64,000 nt of DNA from Scleroderma bovista (taxonomy: Eukaryota; Basidiomycota; Agaricomycetes; Boletales; Sclerodermataceae): positions 124,001 through 188,000 of the forward strand of contig JAYMGJ010000300.1 in assembly GCA_037178675.1 (NCBI GenBank), given 5' to 3'. Every line of letters begins with the position of its first letter. Positions within the stretch are counted from its first letter, which is position 1. The notes under the pieces are model-generated. The model ran no database searches, was not told where the DNA came from, and worked only from the letters and a program-made list of their open reading frames with translations. The position numbers were made by a program, and so were the translations under genes. Below, one piece after another: positions 1 through 11,509 of the stretch.

Positions 1-1568
1 GCAAAGGACGAGTGCTTCATATCCACCAGTCATTTTTTGCATTCCTTCACAATCGTGATGTTGCAGAGAATGGAGGTGTTTTCGTTACACGTTGTCGTTC
101 GCTGGCTTCACTAGCTCCTAAGGGCAATGTCGTCAAACCTGGAACTGACCTCACGAAGATGAATCCGCATGCGACTGGCGGGGCACCTACAGGAGGCATG
201 GTTGGGTCTGCCATGACCCGTGGCCCTCGAGATCGAGACATAGGTGCAACTGTAGCTATTGTTCAAGGTCCTCAAAAAGGTTACATCGGTGTCATCAGAG
301 ACACCAACGGACCCGCTGCTCGCGTAGAGTTGCACATCGGGAACAAGGTTATTACGATCGACAAGAAGAAGTTGCGCCGGAAGTTGTAGGTTTGACAGTC
401 ATTGGATGTGCGGTTTCGGCTGACGCCTTTGTCAAGACCGGATGGTTCCCTGATTCCCCTCGACAGACCATACAATCCCAATTATGCAGGCCAAGGGCAA
501 TCCAGAGTTCCCGCGCGCACACCCAACCCGTATGCTCAGGCAAGTGGTGGCCGCACTCCTGGTTGGGGTGGTGGACGAACACCCAATCCATATGCGAGCG
601 GCGATGGGAAGACACCAGCATGGAACGCAGGTTCGAGAACACCCAACCCATATGCCACTGATAGTGGCAAAACGCCTGCTTGGAACGCCGCTTCTCGCAC
701 ACCCAATCCTTATGCGGATGGTGGAAAAACGCCGACATGGCATGCCTCCTCGCGGACGCCAAATCCATATGGCTCAAACGATAGTGGATCGGCTTGGAGT
801 CCCAATGATGGCAGTAGGACACCGCGTCCTAGTTGGGGAGGGGGAGGATGGGGAAATGCATCTCCTGCACGGCCAGCCGAGACGGAAACTTGGGTATGTA
901 CAAACCAAGGTCAATTTTCGACAGTTTCCTCACTGTTGGATATAGGCTGCACCTACACCTTACGCTGCCCCAACGCCAGGTTTCTCTTCTGCGCAGACGC
1001 CAGGTGCAAGTTGGAACAGCGCACCTACACCAGCCCCTCCCGGAATTGCAGGTTCGGACCGACCTAGTGGTATGCATTCAGCCCCGACACCTGCCATGTT
1101 TGGCGTGGACGAGGACGATCCATGTGGGTGTTCTGCAAGTCAATGATCCTTGAATGCTTAAGACTTGTTTTAGCACCAACGTGGCTCCTTGAACCAGAGA
1201 TTCGCAACAAGAAAGTCATGATGGAGATTGTTGGTACCTTGGGTGGCTGGCACGAGGGCGAGCTGGATGGTGCCAAAGGCTACGTGGGGACAGTATTTCA
1301 GTCCGCGAACGATACGCTCGTCACATTCCATCACCTCGACCCAGGTCGTGTTGGGACTAGCGTCCAAGTGCCGATCAACTACCTGGGCCCCATACACCCA
1401 ACAGAGACGGGCGACCATGCGATCCCCCTTGACGGGACACACAAGGGTATTGAGGTCATCCTCAGGCAGCAGGATTCTGAAGATGTCTGGGGGGTGTCAG
1501 AACCCTCAGGATTTAATCTGGTCAGATGCTTGAAAGAAAAATTGGTCAAGTTGTATGTTAGTTCATGA
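1..1568 (+). CDS. SPT5: Transcription elongation factor SPT5, C-terminal part (5' end outside window)
   Basis: Spt5 with Spt4 forms DSIF, which binds RNA polymerase II and supports processive elongation, capping and recruitment of Paf1C. The visible part starts inside a KOW region (ending FAFLHNRDVAENGGVFVTR), followed by the KOW5-like segment GYIGVIRDTNGPAARVELH. Next is a low-complexity C-terminal repeat region (CTR) with five RTPNPY(A/G) units alternating with four TP(A/G/T)W units, then a Thr-Pro-Ala-rich tail. The protein ends in a last KOW-like domain (WHEGELDGAKGYVGTVF). I splice exons 1-385, 437-893, 946-1123 and 1174-1568; phases agree at every junction, and the stop is at 1566-1568. 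The Thr of each TP unit is the family's CTR kinase (Bur1/CDK9) target. The gene is cut by the window edge, so the N-terminal NGN domain is not visible. Identification is secure. Confidence 0.93.
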
Positions 1569-2193
1569 CCTAGCTCTGTCGTGTTATTACTATCAGTTCT
1601 TGTCTTCGTTATCTATGTTAGAATACTCGCAGCACGTAAAGTTTCACATTGACCTTGGTGGTACTACTAGAGTGGCGTGTCGCTGTTTCGGCACTGTCAG
1701 GATCACTTTTGACCGGTCCACAATTGTGCAAGCGGGCCGACCTATTACTCATCGTTGTCCAGGACATTATTCGCGTCTCGACGCCACTTGCACTCCCAAC
1801 ACTGCCCACCAGGCTGGTGAAAGGTTGCCATTTGCATGCTGTGATCATAACTTGGACGCTTTTCGGTTGTGTGTGGGTCCCACTTAACCGGATCCAGGTG
1901 CCAGTTACCAAATTGGCAGCAGCCCTGCGTCTCAGCTCTCAGGATGAGTCCTAGCTTATTATTTGTAGGTAATATTCCTTGCGAGGCTCTTTCTGCTGTG
2001 GGCAAGATGGACCTGTGAGTCACGTGATGCTATATCGCCCTCCACGCGCGTCTTTGAGAACCCATGATCATCATATTTGTTCGGTTTTTGTTCGCTTCCG
2101 GAATGGTAAAGTACTTATATTTCCACCTGCCTCGTGCTTCTCCTCCACCTCCCCCCACGATCTCGCTCCTCCCTCTAGCTTGGACCACTTGAG
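1569..2193. other. Intergenic, SPT5 terminator side and peroxidase promoter
   Basis: No open frame here has spliceable, domain-like coding. The only sites I can point to are a TCACGTGA palindrome at 2020-2027 and a pyrimidine-rich tract at about 2120-2180, just before the peroxidase start. Confidence 0.5.
2020..2027. promoter_or_regulatory. TCACGTGA E-box upstream of peroxidase
   Basis: Perfect 8-bp palindrome TCACGTGA, 166 bp before the peroxidase ATG. CACGTG is the core site of fungal bHLH factors such as Cbf1. The same 8-mer recurs upstream of condensin (two copies) and RTF1 in this window. A regulatory role is inference. Confidence 0.4.
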
Positions 2194-3197
2194 ATGGGTC
2201 TAACTACCCCGATATACAAGCTTTTCCTATACTCTGGAATATTTACTTGGGATACTACTCTTGCGCTACTAAACCTCGTGCAGTTCAATCGCCCAGTTGG
2301 AAGGGTAACTCCAGAGGGCCATCCAGGCTATGGTGGGTATTGGCCAGAGCACAGACCTCCTCAGGAGGGAGACAGCCGCTGCTCTTGTCCTGCGTTGAAC
2401 GCCATGGCCAATCATGGTAAGCATGCGGTTGGCTGCCATATGGATATCGCCCGCTGATCGTCTGTTTGAAACTATCAGGAATCATCAGCCGTAGCGGCCG
2501 CGGGATCAAATTCACTGACCTCAGTGAAAAAGTCTGCACGACGTACAATTTTGCGCCCTCTTTCTGCTCTTTCGTGCCCCATTACGCTGCCTTCATGTTG
2601 AACAAGAGCTACTCCAAAGATACGTTCGACCTCGAGGAACTCGATTTACATAATGGCATTGAACACGATGCATCACTTACTCGTTAGTAACGTCGTTTAT
2701 GATTATCGACTCGTTTCATACTATGATCGTGTTCCTAGGGATGGATGCCGCATTCCAGCAGAAGCAAGGGGAGATCCATATTCCATTCGTCGAGGAACTC
2801 CTCTCCTTTGCGACGGGAAAGGATAAAGAAGGCCGTGCACTGCTCACGATCAGTGACATGTCCAAGATCCTCGGGAAGCGTCGTTCAGAATGCAGGGAAA
2901 ACAACAAGGAATATTCACTCAGTTTCTTCCACAAAGTCTTTGGCAGTGCCAAGTAAGCAGTTTCGCGATGGTATCATCTCACTGGTCCTGAAATGTATCT
3001 ATAGTTCATCCACCATGTTGAAGATCTTTGGAGGCCGAGTAGATGACTTGCGCACAGTTCTCTTTGAAGAGCGCCTTCCTGAAGGATGGGAGTCACGCGT
3101 CCGTCAACCTCACGGATTGACGATGCTCGCCTTCAACGGAACTGTCATACCCGTGGAGTGGGGCATACGGGAATCTAAACCTAATGCAAACACTTGA
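2194..3197 (+). CDS. Heme-thiolate peroxidase (peroxidase family 2 / chloroperoxidase-like)
   Basis: A 277-aa protein of the chloroperoxidase/unspecific peroxygenase superfamily, heme enzymes that use H2O2 to oxidise organic substrates. Exons are 2194-2416, 2479-2682, 2739-2952 and 3005-3197, with matching phases. The heme-ligand motif reads CSCPALNAMANHG, so the ligand Cys (residue 65) is kept but the usual first Pro of PCP is Ser. The EHD motif (residues 136-138, within EHDASLTR) and the downstream catalytic Glu region (KRRSE, E193) fit the short peroxygenase class. The C-terminal hallmark FGGRVDDL is present. The N-terminus has a hydrophobic stretch (about residues 8-28) that could be a signal anchor. 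A close paralog with the same intron positions lies inverted at 12323-13363. Substrate and secretion are not deducible. Confidence 0.88.
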
Positions 3198-3498
3198 TGC
3201 TCGCGTCTCGGAAAATTGAGCATCTGCATCAATACTGACCCATCTTACGATGTACAATGACTGATCCTGTGTTCTTGGATACCTATTCTGGTCACGTCTT
3301 ACCCTATGGCTAGCGTCGTTCTATCATGATGCTGTTACGATCGTACATGTTGTGTACAATATCCCTGACTTTCTGAGCTGCAATTCCAAATTGACGACAT
3401 CGTGCTTAGTAGAGTGTCAGGGGTCGTATTTCTTTCAACCCCCCCAACCTTTGACGTCGACAACTAGTGCCAGTTCATAGCTTTACAAGCTTGAAGTC
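3198..3498. other. Intergenic, peroxidase/YIPF
   Basis: About 300 bp between two + strand genes. I see no coding or repeat signal. Confidence 0.5.
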
Positions 3499-4615
3499 AT
3501 GGCATACGTCGCAGTTGAGGCAGATGAAGTGCGTCTTGCAGTCATGTTTTCAGCATTTACGCTTGAGTACCGATGATGCATTTAGCGTCTAGAAGAAGGA
3601 CCGGATGGTCTCGAATTCAAATGTACGTGCCTTCGCATCCTCCGTGAAACGAATTGATAATGTATCAATGGCAGCTTTCCTCGGTACGAATGCAGGGGGT
3701 GGCAGGGCCCAGTCTACATCGCAAAATCTCGACAGAGGTATGCCTCCGTTGCTGAAGAGTATCGTTTGTTAACACACGTTTGCAGGGTACATGATGGATG
3801 GTTCTGGCAGGAAAGGCTCTGCAGGATTCTGGTCCATCGAGTTTTACCAGCCCTACTTCGATATTGACACGATCACCGTGCTACAACGCTGCTACCATAC
3901 CTTACTCCCCTTCTCGCCGTCCTACCGATCTACCTTCTCGGGGGGCCTGGATCTGTATGGGTCGTTCTGGGTCCCAACAACGCTCATCCTTGCGCTTTTC
4001 ATGTCATCCTCTTTGGCCGCTAGTATCGCAAGTTACCTATCTGCACCTGGCGCAGAATACGACTATGATTTCGCCTTGTTGGGCCTTGCCACAGCCATAG
4101 TATATGCCTATGCGTTCGGCTTACCCATTGGGCTCTGGCTTGTCTTGCGTTACATGGGTGTTGGAGAGTGGGGCATCGTAGACGCGCTCGGCATATGGGG
4201 ATACGGGTTGTTCGTATGGATTCCGGTTTCGGTAAGTAGGATCGTTTCAAGTGGCCTCTTGCCGACTGAAACCCATCCGTTTTATCTCGTAGATATTGTG
4301 CGTGATACCCAACTGGATTGTTCGCTGGGCCCTTGTTGGAGTTGCGTTCGGAGTGTCGGGCTATTTCCTCGTGGCGAATGTCTACCCAATCCTGGCGAGC
4401 GTGAGTACCGTTCAAGTCCAATCCCTGAGCGTTTCTTTTATCCACTTACGACTGACGGGGCCCCCCGCTTATAGGCCGACGCTAAAGCCACGCGTCTTCT
4501 CATCATTGTGATCGGTGCACTACACGCAGCGCTCGCATTGACATTCAAAGTTATGTTCTTTAGCTACTACGTTGTAGCCGATACAGCGCCTGGGACTGAC
4601 CCGACGCCGAGATAG
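3499..4615 (+). CDS. Yip1-domain Golgi membrane protein (YIPF1/YIPF2-like)
   Basis: A 274-aa five-pass membrane protein of the Yip1/YIPF family, which works with Rab GTPases in ER-Golgi and intra-Golgi traffic. Exons: 3499-3528, 3586-3622, 3675-3737, 3786-4231, 4293-4400, 4475-4615, all in phase. A soluble, Gly/Ser-rich N-terminal part of about 65 residues is followed by FWSIEFYQPYFDIDT, the conserved entry to the Yip1 domain, and DLYGSFWVPTTLI. Hydrophobic segments then run to the C-terminus, including ALFMSSSLAASI, the segment after YAFGLPIGLWL, and VGVAFGVSGYFLVANVYPIL. The start is the first ATG in frame with the spliced product and gives a short first exon of 10 codons. Family assignment is firm; which YIPF paralog it is remains a best guess. 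Confidence 0.85.
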
Positions 4616-5200
4616 CAATGTCTTGTGATGTCCTTGATTTCATACATGATATCGTATCGAGCTATCCCTGAAATCTCGGGTGCATTGCTCGATACATATA
4701 CACAAGCACTAGTCTGTCCAAAGATCATGTAGTCGGAGAATTTACAAGCTGTCAGTGGCGCCAGAGCCGCTGACCTTAACCCTACGTAGAGTGGGTGCGA
4801 GCCACGCACGGCGGTGCGAGTGAACAAATGGATATGCAACAGAAATTACGAATGAACCAAAATCAGGTGTGGTTACTGGCACAGTCGTGGTGACTATGGT
4901 AGACGCGATGGATGGCAGGTGTAAGTACCATGTCCGATCGAAGGCAGGAAGGGCAGAGGGATCGGAAAGCAGGACAAGAGATAGAGGACACAGATGCGAA
5001 TGCTGAAAGCAGAGAGAAAAAATAAAGAAAATGAGCCGAGAAAAGGGCGACCAGATGATGAATCCGTCCAGGAAATGGGGTGCCGCAAATTCGAAGGGTG
5101 TACTAGTCATCTTGATTCTTGGGGGTCGAGCGAAGTGACGCAGGCAGCAGTGCGAGTAAGGAGGACGGCGGCGGGCGGATCCACACTGCTGGAGGACAAG
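4616..5200. other. Intergenic
   Basis: 3' flank of the YIPF gene, including a pyrimidine/purine-biased stretch at 4960-5060. Open frames here read as unstructured shadows. Confidence 0.4.
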
Positions 5201-5700
5201 TTAGAGGGAAAATGCGTAACTTGCCTTGGCGCTCGCGTTGTGCGACTTTGATGCCATCAAGGAGCCGGGAGCGGCCCCCTTCAGCCTCGGGGTAGGCGGC
5301 AAGGAAGCGAGCTTCATCGGACTGGAAGCTGTGCGATCGAAGGTCATTGAACATAATGGTTGGAAGCGGTTTTAAGGTGAGATGGAATAGAACATACTCA
5401 CACCTCAATGAATTCGAGTACGACCGTTGCGCGCTTGGAGGCAACCGGGGGACGGTTGCGGCCCTGGTACCAGTAGTCTTCAGCGGGACGTCAAGGTGGG
5501 TCTGGATCACCAACAGGCCAGCGGGTGACGATGTCCCGCCAGGAATCTCTTCTGTGTCGCTTGGTGCCATCCGACAGCTCGAGCGGCAGGTTCGGAATGA
5601 CGAACCCAGCCCGCGGCGGCTGTCAAGTGGAAAGTGTGCAGTAGGAGCTTGCTGTCTGGTTGGTGATGGATGCGCTGGTGTGACTCATGGCAGTAGTTCC
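5200..5700 (-). pseudogene. Decayed member of an agaricomycete repeat-family protein
   Basis: Read on the minus strand, two conserved blocks are visible. The first (about 5612-5407) carries FVIPNLPLELSDGTKR and SWRDIVTRWPVGDPDPP, then DYWYQGRNRPPVASKRATV and LEFIE. After a good 63-bp intron (donor gtgtga, acceptor cttccag) comes SDEARFLAAYPEAEGG and RLLDGIKVAQRERQG. The pattern of Trp-rich block, WYxG and FLAAYPEA resembles a multi-copy family I have seen in agaricomycete genomes; I know no function for it. The frame is broken by a TGA at 5491-5493, and the neighbouring LDVPLK reads in another frame, which suggests a pair of compensating indels. A second stop lies in the Ser/Thr-rich upstream part. 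I treat it as a relic. Confidence 0.5.
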
Positions 5701-6049
5701 CCCAGGAACGACGATGGCAGGTGCTAAATGGGCGATGTGCAATGGGCGCAGAGGACAGTGGAACTACTACGGCACCTGATGTGGCCGAAGATGGCGAGGG
5801 TTGCGTACTCTGAGTACTAGACGTGGCACTGCATGAACACTGATGGCAATACGTTGGACCAAGCAGCCCATTGGTTGCTGAGCGCCTTGTCGAATGATAG
5901 TGGCAAGCTCGTGAACGGAAAGCTGGTCCATCTTGTTGCATAGGCCAACAATGTTGCAATGCATGTGATGGACTTGTGGGCCATGCGGACCTCCTCTACG
6001 GTGATGGGTTGCATGAGGGCAGACTCACCCGCTAAAGTATCTTCTGTAT

Positions 6050-6114
6050 CCAGTGCGATCGGAGCCAGCGCGTCGCTGTACGAGTCTACGACGCGCTGGC
6101 TCCGATCGCACTGG
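6050..6114. repeat. Perfect inverted repeat (26-bp arms, 13-bp loop)
   Basis: Arms at 6050-6075 and 6089-6114 are exact reverse complements over 26 bp, separated by a 13-base loop (6076-6088). The arms are GC-rich, so single-stranded DNA or a transcript from either strand would form a very stable hairpin. It lies in a stretch without a recognisable gene, upstream (minus sense) of the decayed repeat-family gene. No flanking target-site duplication is evident. Confidence 0.9.
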
Positions 6115-7568
6115 GCCGATGATCAGCAAAACTACATGCGTCTTAAAGTTACTTACAGGTATGTTTTCCTACGGACGTACGGAGCCATAATGGTGTTGAC
6201 ATACAGCTGTAAGGAAGTATCATCGTCATGCACATTAGTGCTTGGTCACCCAAGCAGCGAGGGACAGAGTAGATGCCCCATTGCCCTTGCCTTGTCAACA
6301 GCTGTACTTTCAGGTCCGCCATAGATAAACATCTCCGCAGGAAAGTCGCCACTTGGCATTGGAATGCTTTCTGTCCGCAGGCATGAATTGAATGCCATCA
6401 TCAAGTCGGAGAGGCAAGAAAATTCGGACAAAGATGATCACGTGCAGAAGCAGCAGCCACCGACTATCATCTGAAGTAGTTCTTAACTCGTACTCGTTCG
6501 AAGCACACGTTAATTTGAGAAGACAAACAAAATAATGGCACCAAAGCTACACCCTCAAGCGCGTAGGCTCCGAACCATAATAGTAACGGTGCCCATCATG
6601 GGAGCAACCGCACGTAGGTCTGCGCTGTCACTGGAGAGGTCTACTCAAGCTGACTTGGTCCCCATCAATTTGTGTAGTCGTTCTGTATGAACGCCTTGCA
6701 CTGGGAAAGCCCCAGAGAACTATCCCAAGACCTAGTGGGGATGAAGGGTCCAAAGGGCGTGAATTGCTAGCCGAGGGAGTTACAGGAAAAGTCGGAGAGA
6801 CTGCATCACGAGAGGCGTAATCTGCACCGTGTCGATGTTCTATGTCATGCGGAAGACGGACAGTGCTCTAAATACTCGTTCAAGTGGACGAGTGTAATTT
6901 GGTACCCTCCACCTATCATCTTATTGGCACGAGGTTCAGATAGTTCACTTGCTCTCCTCCGTTTGCGCTACGATACGGGTCCCCGGTACACGTGCGGGAT
7001 TGAACAGGCGGTCGCAGTCTGCATACGCTGCACCCATTCCAAATCCCGTCGACAGTGCTATGGGCCATGTGCGTCCTGATGGGTAAATGCAGGATGAGCC
7101 AACAGGGTCGAACACCGTCGATGCACAACCACGCACTTCGGAAGAAAATGACCGACGCTACTACACCAACACCAAAACCCACGCCGCTATGGAAATGTCA
7201 GCAGAAAATCGGAAATCGTGCGGAGGAGGTAACACACGCTTTAACCAACAAGTCGGCCACTAGGGCAGGGTTATTGCAGAATAAGCAACGGTGAATACAA
7301 CAACTTACCACACCGGTCGTACTGTCCCGCTTGTCAGTTAAGGTAACAAAGAAATATCCCTTTACTTGCCTTTTGATGGACAATATTTTCGCTGGACGTC
7401 GGCTTGGACATGGATGTTACTCAAGTGCCCGAAACAAATAGAGATAAACACGTCATTGCCGGATTACAGCGGACTGAGGGGGAACTCATAAATGCGCAGC
7501 TTGTTCACTGACCACAAAAGCGTATCTAGGCAAGCTCGCAACGAATATTTCCTACAGCTGCAGCGATT
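6115..7568. other. Long intergenic stretch, no gene recognised
   Basis: About 1.4 kb before BRO1. Open frames are short and overlap in conflicting frames. One reads CIRCTHSKSRRQC (about 7019-7057, +), which resembles a Cys-rich finger, but stops follow at once. I see no convincing gene, RNA or repeat. Confidence 0.4.
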
Positions 7569-10533
7569 ATGTCGCACCAATCGCCCATGATATCGATTCC
7601 GAAGAAGACAACGGACGAAGTGGACTGGACAACTCCCATACGTCATCTCATCGCCAAGTCATATGGGGAGAGTCCAGATAGCTACATCCAGGAGTGTCAG
7701 GCCTTGCAGCGATGTCGCCAGGATGCAGTCAAAGGCGCTGGAAGCGATACAACTGGTGAGTCCTCCGCTCGCGGTCGTTTGGATCATCTCACTGATCCAG
7801 ATGGAAGGCCGCGATCTGCTGTACAAGTATTTCGGACAGCTAGAGCTTCTCGAGCTGCGTTTCCCAGAAATGCGTGCCAATTTCTCTTGGAATGATGCCT
7901 TCACGAACAAAATGACGACACAAACATCCATAGCTTACGAGAAAGCATCAATACTCTTCCAAATTGCAGCAACCCAGTCAGCCATTGCTGCTTCTCAGAA
8001 CAGATTTGAGGCGGAGGGCACCAAACTATCGTTCTATTACTTTCGCGCATGTGCAGGTATGCTCACGTACATAAACGAAAACTTTCTTCATGCGCCTTCG
8101 ACCGATCTTAGTCGCGAGGTGATCAAGTTCCTGGTCGGCATCATTCTCGCGCAGGGTACAGAAGTCTTCTTGGAAAAATGTATTGAAGAAAAGAAGGTCC
8201 ATGCACTCGTGGCCAAGATCGCTTCTCAAGCTGCATCGATGTACATCTCTTTAAATGAGGAAGTGAAAGATTTCCAGGGAAAGGGGATTTTCGACCGCAA
8301 CTGGGTGACGCTTATACAGGTCTGTACTTACTGGAGTCATTAAGTTGTGTAAACTTATTCCTGTCCAGATCAAGTCGAAGCTGTTCCCTTCACTTGCGCA
8401 GTTCTACCGCGCCCAAGCCGACAACAAGGCGGGCAATAACGGCGATGCGCTCGCACGCTTTGTTCTTGCTGAGTCGCTTGCAAAGGAGGCTCACCGCTCC
8501 GCCTCGTCCTTCTCCACAGCCTTTTCGCACGTCTCATCAACACTACCCGCCGATGCAGGATCTTCGATTCTTGAGCGCACTAAATCCCATTTGCAGCTCT
8601 GTACAGAGCGCAAGAACGAGGCACAACGAGAAAATGACCTCATATATAATGCCGTCGTTCCATCCGCTGATGTCCTTCCGCACATCGAGAAAGCAACTGT
8701 CGCGACTCCGATTTCGATTCAGGAAGTGTATGGCTCGCCAGACGTTCAGAAAGTCATAGGTCCCGATATCTTCCTGAGGTTGATCCCTCTAAGCGTTCAC
8801 GAAAGCGCTAGCGTGTATTCAGAGGAGAAGGCAAAACTTGTTCGGAAGGAAGTGGAGAACGCGGAAAGTGCCGAGGTGGAGGCTCGAAGCGCGCTGGAGG
8901 CCATGGGTATCCAGGGTGGTCTTGAACGGTTCAGAGTGATCGCAGATGGTGACGCGGAAGATAATGCGATTCCACTGGATGTGCGAAGGTGGATAGAGGA
9001 CATTGGAGTCATCGAAGGCCGAGAAGGTGTCGAATCTCTCTTACAGGAGTTAGCACGCCTCAAAGGGGGAGTCAGGTCCGAACTCGAGAGCGTTTCGAGA
9101 GAACTGGAGGCAGAGTCGCATGAATGCGAGGCCATGCGAATTAAATACGATCACTTATGGACGCAAGAACCATCTGCAGGTCTCAACAAGTCTTTGAGGC
9201 AGGATCTCAAGTCTCATATGGTGGCCCTGGATGCGGCTGCTTCCTCAGATCAACAGGTGGCAACACTCTGGGATTCTGTCAAGGGGGACATTTTACTCTT
9301 GCTGTCGCCTGAGATAGAGGAAGTGTTTCGTGCTTGTGCTCAGCCAGGGGCCCCTTTGCAGAGTCTTTTGGACTTAGATGTTGGTCACGACGAACAGGAA
9401 CGTGTCAAGATCGGGAAATTCACAAACGAAATAGAAGAACGTCTGGGCAGGGTGAAGAAGATATCTTATGAAAGAAATGAAGTGCTCAAGGACCTGAAAG
9501 AGAAGGTAAACATTCGTTCACGATGTTTAGCCGTAATCTGCTCATATTGTTCAAGGTCCAAGCCGATGATGTTTCCCATCTCCTTCTACTCAACCGTCGC
9601 AATACTGGGGTTGAGCCTGCGTTATTCGCAGCTGAACTAGAGAAGTTCAAACCATTCCAGCAACGACTTGCCGCTACTGTCCATCATCAGCAGGTAGCAT
9701 TGCAAGAAATCCAGAACTTATGGAAGGGCCTCCGAGATCTTGCTGGGCGTGGGCCTGGGGCGAAAAAATGGGAAGAGCAAGAAAAGAGGAAGAAGGACGC
9801 TGTGCGCCGTTTCTCGCGAGCTCGTGACGGGTACACGGACGTCCGTGACGGTATAACGTGCGTCGGCATCCGAAATATACATATCAGACGCTGACATTCA
9901 TACAGGAAAGGACTGCAGTTTTACAATCAGCTGACGGAATTAAGTTCCTCTCTTACTCGGAATGTCAAGTCTTTCGTAGCCGAGCGCCGTGCTGAGCGCA
10001 AGAAACTTATTGGTCAGGCGGAGGTGCAGTTAACGTTATCTGCACCGAAGCCACCTTTCCCCCCTGTTGATAGTAAACCGCCACTCCCACCACCTCCGCG
10101 TTCTCCTGCTACGTTGGAACCATCGTTTGCCTCTATGAACCTGCTGGGAAATAAGCGAGGAACTCCTCCACCTCTGCAGGCCTCACGACCGTCTTCCTAT
10201 TCAAGTCCGCCACCGCCACCTCCACAGCCTCAACGTCCCTTATCATACAACTTCCCCCCCCCACCCCCGCAACCCACGCGAAACTCTTTCGTGGCCGCCC
10301 AGGATCCGTATGCTAGCCTAGGGCTCTTCAGTTCATCTCGTGTACCGAGTCCTCCAAGTACGCAACCCTCCGCACCCCCGCCTCCACCGCCATCCCAAAG
10401 ACAGTCAACTTTCCCTCCCCCACCACCTCCCCCTTCGCAATCTTCATATCAACCATATACCTCGAGTTCGTCATTCTCCGTTCCTCCTCCCCAACAGGGA
10501 CATAGTCAGTATCAATATGGCTATGGACGTTAG
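7569..10533 (+). CDS. BRO1: BRO1/ALIX-like ESCRT-associated protein
   Basis: A 921-aa Bro1-domain protein that binds ESCRT-III (Snf7) at endosomes and recruits the Doa4 deubiquitinase during multivesicular body sorting. Exons: 7569-7755, 7808-8319, 8369-9505, 9556-9857, 9906-10533. The Bro1 domain (about residues 5-390) starts MISIPKKTTDEVDW and contains LAYEKAS-like (IAYEKASILFQIAATQSAIA), CAGMLTYI, and the helical repeat blocks. A V-domain with long coiled coils (about 400-740) follows, then a proline-rich tail from about residue 752 with many PPPPPP runs and a Gln/Tyr-rich end (HSQYQYGYGR). This architecture fits Bro1 rather than PalA/Rim20; the start ISIPKK and the long poly-Pro tail support that choice. 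Confidence 0.92.
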
Positions 10534-10817
10534 ACGTCAGGCAGATTAGTTTTGGATCACAGGATTAAGCGCACGGATATATAGAAATAGGTAACCGGGC
10601 ATGTAGTATTAGCAGTGAATGCACTTGGAATACTTACAAATTTTGACTACATAAGTCTTTTGCACAGCCACGTTGTCTGTGATCAATTGTCAGAAGTTCG
10701 AAGTTACACCCCAGACACGCTTCCAAAAAATGGCCAACTCTGGAAGACCATTGAAGTCCGAGTCATTCGTATAAGATGAGTCGATGACCCACAGGCACTG
10801 AAAAAGCATACCCCATC

Positions 10818-11209
10818 ATGCCTGACGAGCCAATCCCTTCGTATGAGAACTTCACCAAACAGTTCTACAAACGAGTACGTATTTCCTAACTTATTGATTT
10901 GAACCAATTTTGACAATGTTCAATGCTTCTGTTCAGACTAGTCATACCTTGCGGCCATTGACCTGTGATGAGCTAGTCATGAATTGGGGTGGACTTTTGT
11001 TCCAACTTCATTGTGGCCAACAGGGTGTTCTGGGGCACTTTTTAGAATATGAACAGGATATCGTTGATGCTATTGGATATCAATCCTATGTGCACTACCG
11101 CGAACAATGCATTGCTCTTATGCATGCGAAAAAATTGAGTAGCAAACCAACTGATGGCCTGAGAATGTCTGCCTCTACCAATGGCTTGACTATTGGTAGG
11201 GCTGGCTGA
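10818..11209 (+). CDS. Small protein of unknown function (109 aa)
   Basis: ATG at 10818 opens a 19-codon exon (MPDEPIPSYENFTKQFYKR) ending exactly at a gtacgt donor (10875). A cttctgttcag acceptor gives exon 2 at 10937-11209, in phase, ending in TGA. Exon 2 has a mixed globular composition (EYEQDIVDAIGYQSYVHYREQC) and then a low-complexity tail. I recognise no domain, signal peptide or membrane segment. Canonical splice sites and a continuous frame across the junction argue for a gene; absence of a known family argues for caution. Confidence 0.4.
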
Positions 11210-11509
11210 CACATGGATGGTGAGCACTTGAACCTTGAGTACTTGAGTCTGCATTCTGCCATGATGTGCTCATTGCTAACAATGTTTTTTCTTTTGGATT
11301 GCTCCAGTAATGCATTAGAATGTTTTGATCCTTAAATTTCTCATCCATTGCCTCAACTCGAACATCATTCTCTCTTGTTCATGGCTAGCATTACAGTTTA
11401 GAATAGCACATGTTGACTGTATGAAACCTAGCTAAGCCATCTAGTATCCAAAAAGGTAGCTCTTCCATGTACCCGACTTGACCAAGCACTTAAGTTCGGA
11501 GGTGTGTTG
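11210..11509. other. Intergenic (convergent gene ends)
   Basis: 300 bp between the small unknown gene (+) and MIC12 (-). AT-rich, with no feature seen. Confidence 0.4.

Noticed and set aside
7019..7060. CIRCTHSKSRRQC, resembling a Zn2Cys6 finger
   Set aside because: Spacing does not fit Zn2Cys6 (C-x2-C-x6-C), stops follow within a few codons, and no spliced continuation was found.
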